DNA of 64,000 nucleotides from Desarmillaria ectypa (Eukaryota; Basidiomycota; Agaricomycetes; Agaricales; Physalacriaceae). The DNA is taken from NCBI GenBank assembly GCA_030407005.1, contig JAUDYN010000002.1:1860001-1924000 (forward strand), read 5' to 3'. Made by a program: the position numbers and the translations under genes. Shown in pieces: positions 34,593-45,298 of this stretch (its first letter is position 1; every line of letters begins with the position of its first letter). The notes below the pieces were generated by a model. That model was not told the DNA's origin. It searched no databases and saw nothing but the letters and a program-made list of their open reading frames with translations.

Positions 34593-37500
34593 TTACTCTT
34601 GTCCAAATCCAACTGTTTCCCTAGAATGATGTCTGTCAGTGCTACAACGAAGGTGAAGGCCGAAGTACTCACTCTACTGCTAAAGTGAGCTTCTGCTCTA
34701 AACTTGCATAGTCTTTATATGGAGGGAGATCTATACGGTTGAAACACGTATGGCTCTTAGGAAGCTGCGAAGGATCACCCGACTTTTCAATGGTAAACCG
34801 TCTAGGCCCATCAGACCCCTGTAGGTCTTTGAAACCATTGACGGGTATACGCGATGTCCCAGTAGCAAACTGTAACAGGCGCGACTTGCGTTCAGGTGGC
34901 CAGCTACGAACACATTTCCAGAACCATTGAATGACTTCGTCATTCATCTCATAGCCACGGTAGTCGGTGAACTTGGTCCAATCGTCCCTATATAGGAGTT
35001 AGAACAGAAGTAAGGCAGCAGAGGTAAGCGAATCGTACACGTCAATTTCTGACATTCCACCAATAAGAAGTTCCAGCTCCCGTTCATCAAACACGGTAAT
35101 AAGATCTTGGGGAATCAGTTCGCTGAATCCGGACATGAACGCTTCGAACTGCTCCTTGACTCGCTTGGAAATACGGTACTCGACGACATGCTCGACGTAT
35201 TCCTTCTTGTTTTCTTGAGTGACCGGAACATCCGCACCACCAGGTTTCAACTCAATAGTGACCATTTCACCGAAGCGTTCCTCAGTGGTGGTGAACGTTT
35301 CGTCAATGACATCAGTGATATCGTTTTCCCTGCGTCATGATAAGTCCAATTTGGGTAAAGAAATTCGAAACAAGCAACTCACAGCATCCACGTCATACCG
35401 CGGTGAAGTTCCGCATCCACACTTTCCAAGTCGGACAAAGTTACCTTCTTCTTCAGAATCATCTTATAAAAACTGACGATGAAGTAGGCATCCAAGAATC
35501 TCCGGTGGAAGATACCGAGACCTAAGCATCGTCCGATAAACTTGAAATAGTTCAAGTGTTCAGGGTTGACGCCAGAAGCAGGATTAATTTGGAGGGTATA
35601 GTTATCGTGCGCGGAATATTCAAATAGACAATAGAATGGGTTGAACATTTCGTGGGACAGCAAGAAGAAGAATTCTCTGTATATTCAACCGTGAGGACTT
35701 TATTCCCAGGTTGAACACAAAGTTTACGAACCTTGAGAGACCGCCATAGTCTAGACCATCCTCACCGTCGAATTTGATCATGAGTCGTTTCTTCAGGTCA
35801 TTGGGAGTCTGCCTCATGATCTCAGCATAACTGTCTTCGAAAATGTGGTTTCTCCTAATCTTGATCTGACAATTACCCGGCTGAGCACGCATGGCAGGTT
35901 GACTGCGGAAGTAGATAAGCTTCCTCCTAAAGTCGCGTTTGTATTGGGGTACATTGGCATCAAGGGTGGATGGCAAACGCGGATCATCCCATGTCGTAGT
36001 CTTGGTGTTATGGTCGACGAAATACACACGGGCGGTGGAAGTGAGACGCATTTCCCACCCAGACGGAAGAGGGCCCAGTTGAGATATAGCTTGGGGCTGC
36101 AGAGCTGGTCCCTGACCGTTGGGCCCCATCACCCGAATGATTGCCTGTCGACGAGGATCGACCCAGGTCGTGGTTCGAGTATTGTGATCGACATAATAAG
36201 GCCGACCTTCCAACGTGAACCGTTCCTCCCAGCCATTGGGTAGTTGGCCTGACCCCGGCGTGGTAGTGTTGCTTGCAGTCATAGCTGCAGGCGTATTCTG
36301 GGGGGCTGCAGCAGGAGTGGCTGCAGCGCTAGTGTTGCGGAAAACACTTGAACTGCTGTTGTTGGCCTCAAGGAGGTCATCAGCAAGGATCCGACGTGAA
36401 TGCTGATCACGGGCGGCATTGGTTTCACCCTCCTGCGTATTACTGTTGACAGCTGCACTCGCAGAGGGCCTATTCCAGGTGGTAGTGCGAGTGTTATGGT
36501 CGACATAGTACGTGCGGCCTAATGGATCGATACGACGTTCCCAACCAGGTGGCAAAGGACCATATTGATCAACATTAGGATTGAAGTTCCGCATCTGGCT
36601 ATTTGCTGCCGAAGCACCCCCAGGCGCAGGCGCCTGGGCGGTGTTGGTACTAGAAGGAGCCGTAGCGGTGGCTGGGGAAGTCCCGGGACCAATAGAGCTC
36701 GTAGGGCGAGAAGAAGAGGTGGGGGATTGAGCCGATGGCTGTGGCTGCTCAGCGTCTGGAAAAGGTGCTGGAGAAGGAGTGGGCATTGAAACGGGTGCAG
36801 GGCTGTTCGTGGTATCTACCCCTGTGGCGTGGGAACTCGAGGCACGGGAAAGAGATCCCGAAGGCCCTGGTAGCGCCAAGTTCGATGTACTCGCGGACGG
36901 CGAATTGTTCAGACCCATGTCGGCAAAAGCACTGTTCAGGCCGGACACTTGAGAGGGCCCGGGATTGCTGATCGGCTGATTGATATTCGTCGACAGGTAG
37001 ATGATGAGTTTGCCGTGAACGACCAGATTGTCATTAGATTTTTTCAAGTCTAACGTCAGCATTTCTAGAGAACGAGTATGAGAGAATGAATTTCTTTCTG
37101 CAGGAAGGACAAGACGCACCATGACCGCCCAATTCAAGATCAAGAACGTCACTGACTCTCACATTAACAACACCCAAAAAGCCCTGGTCCCTTCTCTTGA
37201 ATTTCCGCTGGTCGAATATCTGGACTGCGACGACGGACGAGTCCTTTACCGTGCTAAAATAGGATGGTCAGATAAATACGCGAAAAATAACAGCAAACTA
37301 ACATATCGAAACTCTCATTCCAATACGGATTCAGCGTCTTCTTCATCACACTCGTCGTGTGTGTCTGTTCGGCATCAACAGTGATAACAGCAAAGGGGTC
37401 CGGGAGGCGGAAGACATCTCGTTTGGAAAGCCCGTCTGCGGCAACGACTGGCAAAGCGCAAGGGCAACATAATGAGCACACAAGTAGTAAAAGAGCGGGG

Positions 37501-37610
37501 GTCCTCTTACCCGTTACCCTTATCTTCTTCCTACTGTAGCAAAGTTAATACGGTGCTGTAAGGCTGTGATTGCGAGAAAGTACCCACAGTGGCCCCGGGG
37601 GAGCAGACAT
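34593..37610 (-). CDS. RSP5: NEDD4-family HECT E3 ubiquitin ligase (RSP5/Pub1)
   Basis: The ligase ubiquitinates membrane transporters and other PY-motif partners, directing endocytosis and sorting. ATG 37610 starts a 26-nt first exon, then a 20-nt exon, joining as [20 protein letters not shown] to the C2 domain ([39 protein letters not shown]). After [20 protein letters not shown] and a Ser/Pro/Ala-rich linker come three WW domains: [40 protein letters not shown] and [20 protein letters not shown], each with TTTW. The HECT domain contains [50 protein letters not shown] and the catalytic cysteine in [19 protein letters not shown]. The last exon gives ETVGFGQE and TAA at 34595-34593. Complete C2-WW3-HECT order and intact catalytic Cys. 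Confidence 0.95.
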
Positions 37611-37859
37611 GGTTATTTCAGGACGACGAGAGAGGGAGAAATGAAGATGCTTGGAAGCGAGGAGAGAGAGACAGAGACCGGCGCTGTGGTCGACGTCGTG
37701 AGCGTCGACTGTTAGCCTCGCTTAGTCAAAGGCCTCGGTTGACAACAAGAGATCCAGAAGTGCCATATCGGGTAGGATCCGGTTCAATTTTACAGTCACA
37801 CAGCCTCATCAGATTTTCCAGAATCTGGCTATTATTAGGTGGCACTATGCTTATACTAA

Positions 37860-38529
37860 CTACATCATGTCCGTTTTCATGTCTTGTTTGCCAATAACTG
37901 TCCCAAGTTCAACAGGAATAATATGTTTGGATGGATCCACGATTTCCACTTGACTCGGACTGGCCATCATTATTGCAGCCGAATATATCGGCTTCTGAAC
38001 AGCATCTACGCTGCGCATACCTATTTCCAGGAAGGGGTCTCTCTCCAATGGAACACGCGGTGTGGTTCCCGACGGTTCTGCATCGCCAAAAGGATTGGAC
38101 AGCCGTGTCTCCTCCATCTGAATTGCTGTTGCTGTTGGATTTCTGATCCAAGAGGAACGCCTGGAGTGTATTCTGCGTCTCCCAGTACTGTGACCTTCTG
38201 AATCCATTTGTGTTCTACTATGGCGGCCAAGTACGAAACTGAAGCTCTTCTCCCGTTTGCCTGGTTTGTCCCCCCAAATATCTCTCGGAGATGGCCTTGC
38301 TGGTCTTGGTATCTGTCAATGTTCGTCGATCAATATCTGCCACACTTTTCAAGGTACATGACGCACAAAATCTACTATTCGCACTTTCCTCTTTGTTGGC
38401 ATGTCCGCCTTGCTGGACTTCACCTGAATGTATGTGTGAGGATTGTATCAGTATCAAAGTTACAACTCGTACCTCGCCGTCGTGAGCTATTTTCTCTCTG
38501 CGCTGGAGTATCGTTGGAATGTGGTTCAT
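37860..38529 (-). CDS. hypothetical protein, three short exons
   Basis: Possible gene. From ATG 38529, exon 1 reads MNHIPTILQRREKIAHDGE, an intron (donor GTACGA, acceptor TTCAG) leads to VKSSKADMPTKRKVRI, and a second intron (acceptor TTGACAG) leads to IPRPARPSPRDIWGDKPGKR and onwards through EETRLSNPFGDAEPSGTTPR and SAAIMMASPSQVEIVDPSKH to the stop at 37860. The product is about 165 residues, basic at first, with an NPF motif; no domain is recognised. A second frame is also open for 60 or more codons over part of this region, so the reading frame is uncertain. It could also be a remnant. The neighbouring 37611-37859 holds the RSP5 promoter. Confidence 0.35.
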
Positions 38530-38781
38530 CGAGGGATTTATGGAGGATGGCCGAGGATCGTTAGCCTGATTTTATTATTTCAGAATAGGGGGAGGAGTGC
38601 TGTGTTTCGGAGCTTGAGATATCTTATTTAATCGCCAGCTGCTGATCCAATGTGTTCATAATGAAAATAATGTTTTAACTGCTTGCCACTTGATTCCGGT
38701 GCAGCAATCTAAATATGGTAACATTCAGACTCGTGCTCACCGTCGAGTCGCATTACCTTCATTTATCACTACTCATGCACG

Positions 38782-40371
38782 ATGCCTCAGATTGATATGC
38801 CAATGAATACTGTAAACTTCTTTATCGAATCGTTTCCTTATTTGACTCTCATTGGCGTCCTCTATATTACTAGGCACATCAACATGTCGCCAACGCAGAG
38901 GACTTTCTCAACAACGGACTACTCATTCCAGCCGCAGAGGAGCATTCGAAAGCCGCAGAAGCATATCTTGCTGCCGTAGAAAGGAGTACTGATGATTCAG
39001 TTTGTACCATTCTGTATATTACAGCTCGCAATTGATCTGGTGTGGATTAGGCTAAGCGTACACTGCAAATGCTCTACAACGAACACCAGAAGGCCGCTGG
39101 CGAGCTCGAGAGGAGAATAGAGAAGCTCAGGGAGGATGGAAAGGACCCCCTTGTTCCTCAGAAACGTGATATACCCAAGCCATCAGCAACCCCCAATTTT
39201 GTCGCCGATGTTTCACCCAACTCTTCGCCACCTCCTCAAAGGCACATTGCTGACTTGCAAGCCACCGTCGACGAATCTTTCATGCTCCTAGGTGGTCAGC
39301 GTGTAAGTGCTTACTGTGATTGCTTAATGTCATCTCATTGCTCTTCAGTCGGATCCAGGCGACGCCTTCAATCACTGGTGGAATTTTGTACAGGCCAAAT
39401 TTGATCAACACTCAGAAGCAGTCGCATTTGCCAGTACACCTTTAGGCTTCACTGATACGGTTGCCACGCCCCCGAGGACTACTACGCCACCTATTCATCG
39501 AGGACTGAACAGGGACTCCAGTCTTAGCAGCGATGAGGAACCCATGGTAGTAAGGCTGACGAAACGACTCAGGCTTCCAGGAATATCCAAGGAAGTGCAT
39601 TGTTCCCCTTCCAAGCCCAGCAATTTGAAACTGGGTTCAATAAAATCTTCCTCAACAGAAGATTTTGGCGAAGAGATATTTGATGAAGGTAAGCCTTATT
39701 TATTTGCTTGGAATTCTGTTTTAGTAACATAATCATAGGCGACGAATTGTCCGAATCCTTCTTCCTCATACCATCTGATTCGGAGCCCTCACACGCTGTA
39801 CTGAAGAAAGAAAATGTTGGACTGAAATCGGAGGTAGAAACTCTACGGCGGCGTTTAGAGGCTGCGGAAAAAGCCATGGCCACAAGAAAAGAACAAGATA
39901 TCCAACTCCGGGATAGCATATATCAAGCGACGAAAGAAGTCGTACGTTGACCCAGCTGAAAAGCTTTGTCATATCTTTGACCCCCCTTAAGGCTCAACGA
40001 ACAATGGGTACATCTATGAATCTGCACCGTACGGCAATGGATCTTAACCCGCATATACCGGCACCTCTCCCAATACCGGGTTATCATACTGCACGCGAAG
40101 CGCAATATGCCCGTCGGGTTAAGGAACTCGAAGATGATCTCCGGGCTATGCGAGTGGAGAACGAGAAGCATGTGAGTGCCCTACCGGTGATACGGTACTA
40201 GTATCCATAACACTGCCAACTTTACAGAAAGCAATGATTGTCAAATTCCGCGATCAGTGGGAAAAACTGAAGGCATCAGCGAAACGAAAGAAAGAAGCCA
40301 AGGCAAAAGCCGCCGCTACAGAACGAATCGTAGAAGAGCCGGAAGCCGAAGAGCGACTGGATGTCCAGTAA
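38782..40371 (+). CDS. MIT-domain coiled-coil protein, Atg38/NRBF2-like (candidate)
   Basis: ATG 38782 starts a short exon (MPQIDMPMNT), joined to AHQHVANAEDFLNNGLLIPA and AEEHSKAAEAYLAAVERSTD and, across a second intron, AKRTLQMLYNEHQKAAGELE: a three-helix MIT domain like that of NRBF2/Atg38, subunits of the autophagy PI3-kinase complex. A Ser/Pro-rich linker follows (FASTPLGFTDTVATPP), then coiled-coil segments (KKENVGLKSEVETLRRRLEA; YARRVKELEDDLRAMRVENE) and a basic tail (WEKLKASAKRKKEAKAKAAA). Stop TAA 40369-40371. The MIT-linker-coiled-coil order fits Atg38, but MIT domains also occur in ESCRT-related proteins, so function is inferred. About 440 residues in six or seven exons. An extra ATG in the same frame (MPMNT) could also start it. 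Confidence 0.6.
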
Positions 40372-40554
40372 AGTCGTGTGTATTCTTGATCTTGTTTAAA
40401 TGTGCGAAGCTGTATTTTTAGTTGTACTATACCTATGCCTTTTCTAATCTTTATCGTTCTTTGGATGAAGGACAGCGTGCCGTAGCGGCTCCGTCTGTGG
40501 GAAACCCTACATTTGAATAATGATATACGTACTTGCCGATTTAAAGATGAAGAC

Positions 40555-41197
40555 CTAGGCGAAGAGCCCGAAGTCAACAATAGTCAAAGACCGGACAAAC
40601 GTGTCGAACTGAGTTCGTGCTATATCACGACCAGCTTCTCTCACTCCACCCCCGTCATTGAATTGAAGAGGCACATTGAATGTGACAACCAAATCAATTC
40701 CCTTTTCCTCTATACGATAGACGGCCATCAGGATAAGAACTTGGTCCGGTGTCGCTTGATTGAATTTGCGGACTGCCTGATATCCAGAGAGGACAATAGC
40801 GGACGGTGTTCCATCTCCTCTATCGTTTGGAATGACGGTCACTGATTCTACGTTGCTCTGAAGGGCACTATTATCGTGGGCCAGAGAGTCAAAATGAAAC
40901 CTGTACCGATAATTAAGATGATGAAAAGAATTCTCTGTTGCAAGGACTTCACTTGGCGGCATCGCGGAAATCTGGAGGATCTACCCTCCGAAGAATCTCT
41001 ACAATGATGCTGACACTCGAGTCAGGGTAAATAAACACCTCTTGGGTGTCGGGAACTTGGCGAATATCCCTATAGTGGTTGAGCAATTGGAATGATTAAA
41101 AATCACAAAGCGAAGAATGGGCAACTGACGAGGCATCGATAAGATTTCCGGGGGTAATTGCAGTAATGGCACCACCAAATAGTTCGCGGACACTCAT
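40555..41197 (-). CDS. MOG1: Ran-interacting nuclear transport factor MOG1
   Basis: Mog1 binds the GTPase Ran/Gsp1 and promotes nucleotide release during nuclear import. ATG 41197 begins SVRELFGGAITAITPGNLID, then an intron with donor GTCAGT. The second exon reads DIRQVPDTQEVFIYPDSSVS and VDPPDFRDAAK. The third reads FHFDSLAHDNSALQSNVESV, PNDRGDGTPSAIVLSGYQAV and RIEEKGIDLVVTFNVPLQFN, ending TIVDFGLFA with the stop at 40555. The family's VPD-QEVF motif and the small alpha/beta/alpha sandwich length (about 200 residues) are present. It diverges from NDC80, with 215 bp between the start codons. Confidence 0.93.
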
Positions 41198-41412
41198 GGT
41201 TGGGTTAAAGGCAATCCAATCTTTCTAGTCACAACTTTCAATATAGTCGATGGCAGTGTACTCCGGTACTGATGGTGACTGCAAATGCCGAATTGCCGAC
41301 GGCACCGATCTATAGTTCACGTGATATGTGACCGACGCGTTACTATCACAGTGACACTCAAGGTTGGTCTCCACCACCACCAGACGCGTCGTTATCGGCG
41401 CATTTCTTCGCC
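41198..41412. promoter_or_regulatory. shared divergent promoter region of MOG1 and NDC80
   Basis: 215 bp separate the two start codons. The region contains CACGTGA (41319-41325) and ACGCGT (41335-41340); ACGCGT is the MCB element known in yeasts to drive G1/S transcription. That use here is inferred. Confidence 0.35.
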
Positions 41413-43702
41413 ATGGATCCCCGCCGTGGATCCGTTATGCATTTTATCGAGCCTACAGTTGGACGGTCTGGAATCCCTCTTCCATCGGCAGCTAATAAGC
41501 CTACTCCCAACCTACGTGCATCTCTCGTCGGCGGGCCAGCTCGAACTCCGTTTACTTCTCATTACGGATCCCGGCAGAATAATAGGCAATCTATATATCA
41601 GCCGCAGAATCCTCTTCTTCAAAGTGCATCCAAGCCGTTACCGAACCTAGGTAGGACACCCTTGAACAAGTGCGTAGTTATCACCCTCTTCGTTTCCGTT
41701 AGCTTATACTTGCGTGACATACTGTAGCAGCGCTCGTCGTACGTCTGTATGGCCTGGCGGGGCTCCATCAAACAGTCAAACAACGAAAGATACTCGTCCT
41801 CTTCGCGACAAAGCCTACCAAGCCAAGATGCGCCATGATATACTAGACTTCTTCCAGAATGCGGGTCACGAGACAATTACCATGAACACGCTGATAAATA
41901 TTCAAGGGAAGGACTTTCGGGCCATCTTCGACTACCTAGTGCTTTCCTTAGACGCGTCGTATCCCCTGAACCCCAAGGCATCGATACAGGAGCAGTTTAT
42001 ACCAGCTCTCAAATATCTGAAATACCCTTATGTATCCCAAATCGATAACAAATGGCTGGCCGCACCCGCCAGTATGCACTCGTGGCCATCTCTTCTAGGT
42101 ATTCTCCATTGGTTGGTGCAACTATGTCAAGTAAGCATGGCTCGGCCATGATTTTTCGTTGACTCATAGCCATCAGATGCGGAACCATTATCTAGCGAGT
42201 GGACATCCCACTCTTCAAATAAGTTCAGATATACCGGATGAATTCGACGATCCAATGGATCACACTGCGCTTGCGTACGATTTTGCTGAGCAAGCCTATT
42301 CCCTTTGGCTAGATAGCAGCGACGAAGATAGTAGGGACCTGATGGTCGAACCGAAGCAGGCTTTGGAAGAACGCTACGGTAAGATCATCTAACTAACCGT
42401 TCGTCTTATCTCACGATGGATAATTCAGCGAAAAAGAATGAGCAGGTACAACATGATCTGGAGCAACTGAGAAAGCAGCTGGACGACGCGACAATCGAGT
42501 ACGATAAACTAAAAAGCTCTGCCGTACGCATGTCTTCATTTATACTTACAAAGCTGAATGGTCTTCCAGGCTCCAATCGCGAAAGCCCAAGATGAAAACG
42601 GCTTGTTGAAGGGTGACAATGAAAAGTTTCAGAAGATCCTTCAGCTTTATGAGGTCAAGAAGAAGAAATTGATTGACTTCATTGCCCAAGAGAAGACGGA
42701 ACTTGCAAGAAAAAGTAAGTGCTTCGTGAGGTCTTCACATCACGCTCAACGATACCTCCAGATGAAAGCCTGACCCAGATGAAAATGGAGCAGGAGAGGC
42801 TCTCGGATATTGTCAAGATGCAAAACCTGTCTCCCGAGGAAGTCAGTCGCATGACAACAGAACACGAAACGCTCTCGAGGAATCTAGAGGACCTCAGACA
42901 AAAGATTGCTGAGACTCATCGGACTGTTTTGAATTTAGAAGTCAACGTCACAAATCGAGCTGCTGCTACAGAGGAGGCCTTGGATGCATATGTCAATCTA
43001 CTTTCCTCTTTGGAACTTCTTCCGCCTCTGCCCCCCCCTCTCGAAGGCGTCGATCTCATGCTGGAGCTGAACACTGCCGCTTCCAATCCTCACCAACTTT
43101 TAAAGGGCGCCGAGATCAGGAAGGTCATTAGGCCTACCCTCAACAGTGTTGCGGAATCCAAGCGGTCCGAGCGCGCGTCTGTCGAGAGCGAGCGGATCAA
43201 GGTCGATAATGAATTAGATCAACTCATGGCGGAATGCGAGAATCTTGACCTCGAGATAACCGAAGTAGAGAAGAAGGTTGTTAGCCTTCATGAACAAGCA
43301 GAGGACTTGAGAGATGTAAGTCATCCATTTGACTGATTTATTATCTAATCGAAACAACATAGGCCGCGCAACAAGAAGCACTCGTTGCTGGCAATGAAGC
43401 AACGCGAGTAGAACGAGAACTCGCCCATGCTAGAACGGCCGCGCTGGCCAATGGCATGGGTGTCAACACACGACTAACCGGTTTACAATTCAAGTAAGCT
43501 GTCCTACACCCCTGTCAAGCGCTCCACTGATAGTCATATTTGACACATCAGATATCAAGAGCAGGTGGAGAAAGTCTCCCGACTGAAAGAGGCAACCGTT
43601 CGTGCTATTATCAAAAATAGTAATGATATTGCCATGTTTAAGAGTGAAGTTTCTCGGCATTTAACTGATTTGCGGGAGTTCGTGGACACATCACAGAGTT
43701 GA
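41413..43702 (+). CDS. NDC80: kinetochore protein NDC80 (HEC1)
   Basis: Ndc80 is the microtubule-binding subunit of the NDC80 complex at the outer kinetochore. ATG 41413 begins MDPRRGSVMHFIEPTVGRSG, a basic tail. The calponin-homology domain follows in RPLRDKAYQAKMRHDILDFF, KDFRAIFDYLVLSLDASYPL, QFIPALKYLKYPYVSQIDN and SWPSLLGILHWLVQLCQ. After a loop (DPMDHTALAYDFAEQAYSLW) come long coiled coils (NEQVQHDLEQLRKQLDDATI; ENGLLKGDNEKFQKILQLYE; QERLSDIVKMQNLSPEEVSR; SERIKVDNELDQLMAECENL) and the C-terminal YQEQVEKVSRLKEATVRAII. Stop TGA 43700-43702. About 630 residues in eight or more exons; order and length match the family. It is divergent from MOG1. Confidence 0.94.
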
Positions 43703-45246
43703 TGCAGACCTTACATATGGTTGTAGGTTGTAGGTTGTATCTAAATTATTGGTCTTGTATCATTTCCTGTATTTTCATGGATGTCAAAAACGGAGTTGAT
43801 TGCTAACCGGTATCAGATGGAGATCCTGAACCTCGGTGTGGGTCAAAACCGGGCCCAACGCGTACAATAACGAGGCTAGATGCTTCATATCGATATTTGT
43901 GGCTCCGGAAGTCAAGCATTGGAACCAGAGAACGGGCCCGGTAAACTGTCGGAACACATAGATGATCGGAACCTTCTTCAAGCAGGTTTCATTTTCACCA
44001 AATATTCCTTGCTCCTCATGACTTTCGGCAGCGCTGCCTATTGCATCATCGTGAACGCGAGTGAATGTATCTTCGATTGGCAGCCCGCGTTTTGGACTTG
44101 TCGGGTATGGATTTTGCCACCGACCCAGGGAAAATGTACGTGTGTGCCTGGCTTTATCGCGGTATAGTTTGCTAAATATATTTCTTACATGCTAGACATC
44201 CTATCTCAGATAATCCCCCCCCCCCCCCAAAAAACTTGAAAACATGCTCTGCTGCACTACTGATCCTGGCACAGTGACTCGGAGCAACATTTCGCTTGAG
44301 GTGGAGCCGAATGGTTTCCGATAAATAGTAACACTTACAGCAGAGCCTGCCAACCCTCCTTATGGCTTCAGGAATTCAGGGCACAGGGGATTACGGGGAG
44401 GTGGGATTGTGGATGTTCGGCTACCTTATCGAGCAACCGGCGTCGCGTCCCCATCACTTCTTTTCGCTGACAGTACGCTTCTCTCCGCTTCACCTTGTTA
44501 AATTGATCTCCAGGTGACTTTTTGTTCTTGCGCCTCTTAAGCTGCGTACAAAGCTATGTTATATCCGTTGTCTATCACAATTACGCTGACAAAGCTCACG
44601 CCATAGGATGGCAGACGGATATTGAATACAAGCTCGGTAAATCATGGCCGCCGTTGCGATTCAGACCAATATTCTGCCTGTGTTACATGAATGAGAATCA
44701 TTCCGATTTATGCGCCTGGAATTTTTTCGATGACACGTCAGATTGCGATATAAAGTTACTCCAGATAACGCGAGGGTAATAACCGTGACTGTACGTTACA
44801 TGTGGATCAACAGGGCTTGGTTCCGATACTGTGGTAAGTATTCGCATAGCAACTCGCACATTAGGATTAACCTTTCTCTACTTGGAGCGTCTCCAGATAC
44901 TCTCAGAATAGAAGATAGGCAGTTCGATTAAAGAGTTCCAGACACAACACCAACTATGTGTCGTTAGCCTTTTAGGAAAGGTTTTCTTCAGCCAACAACG
45001 AATCGCTCTGAGAAAGTTATTGAAACCGGAAATCGGTACACAACGCTTCCGAGAAGCGCTGAATCCGCATTCTAGGAATGCTCGGAATTTTTAGGGCATC
45101 TATCTATCGCTCTTTGTTGCTAGACCGTTCTAAACGGGACGACATTGGCACCTAACGCGTGTAAGCCGCCATCAATTGCCAGGACCATGGTTCACATAAG
45201 AAGGAACCGGTATCTCTCTTCGCTATTCCTGCCCTTTGTTCTGGTT
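43703..45246. other. gene-poor region with a C14 run
   Basis: No gene can be supported in 1.5 kb. A plus-strand open frame 43880-44167 and a minus-strand one 43784-43981 are protein-like for short stretches only and lack introns or domains that would extend them. A run of 14 C followed by 6 A lies at 44215-44234. No terminal inverted repeats or transposase are visible. Confidence 0.4.
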
Positions 45247-45270
45247 CCCCCCCCCCCCCCCCCCCCCCCC
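45247..45270 (+). repeat. C24 homopolymer upstream of the TmpA-like gene
   Basis: Twenty-four consecutive C residues lie 28 bp before the predicted ATG at 45299. It is most probably in the 5' UTR or promoter. The opposite strand is G24, which could form a quadruplex. Copy number may be misestimated by sequencing. Confidence 0.9.
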
Positions 45271-45298
45271 AGCTGTCCTGCTGTTGCTTCTGGCAACT

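Noticed and set aside
36600..36800. Arg/Gly-rich plus-strand frames opposite the RSP5 linker
   Set aside because: They are antisense to a Ser/Pro/Ala-rich coding linker, which explains the composition.
43880..44167. Plus-strand 95-codon open frame after NDC80
   Set aside because: Protein-like only in parts, no domain and no splice-consistent extension; probably chance or remnant.
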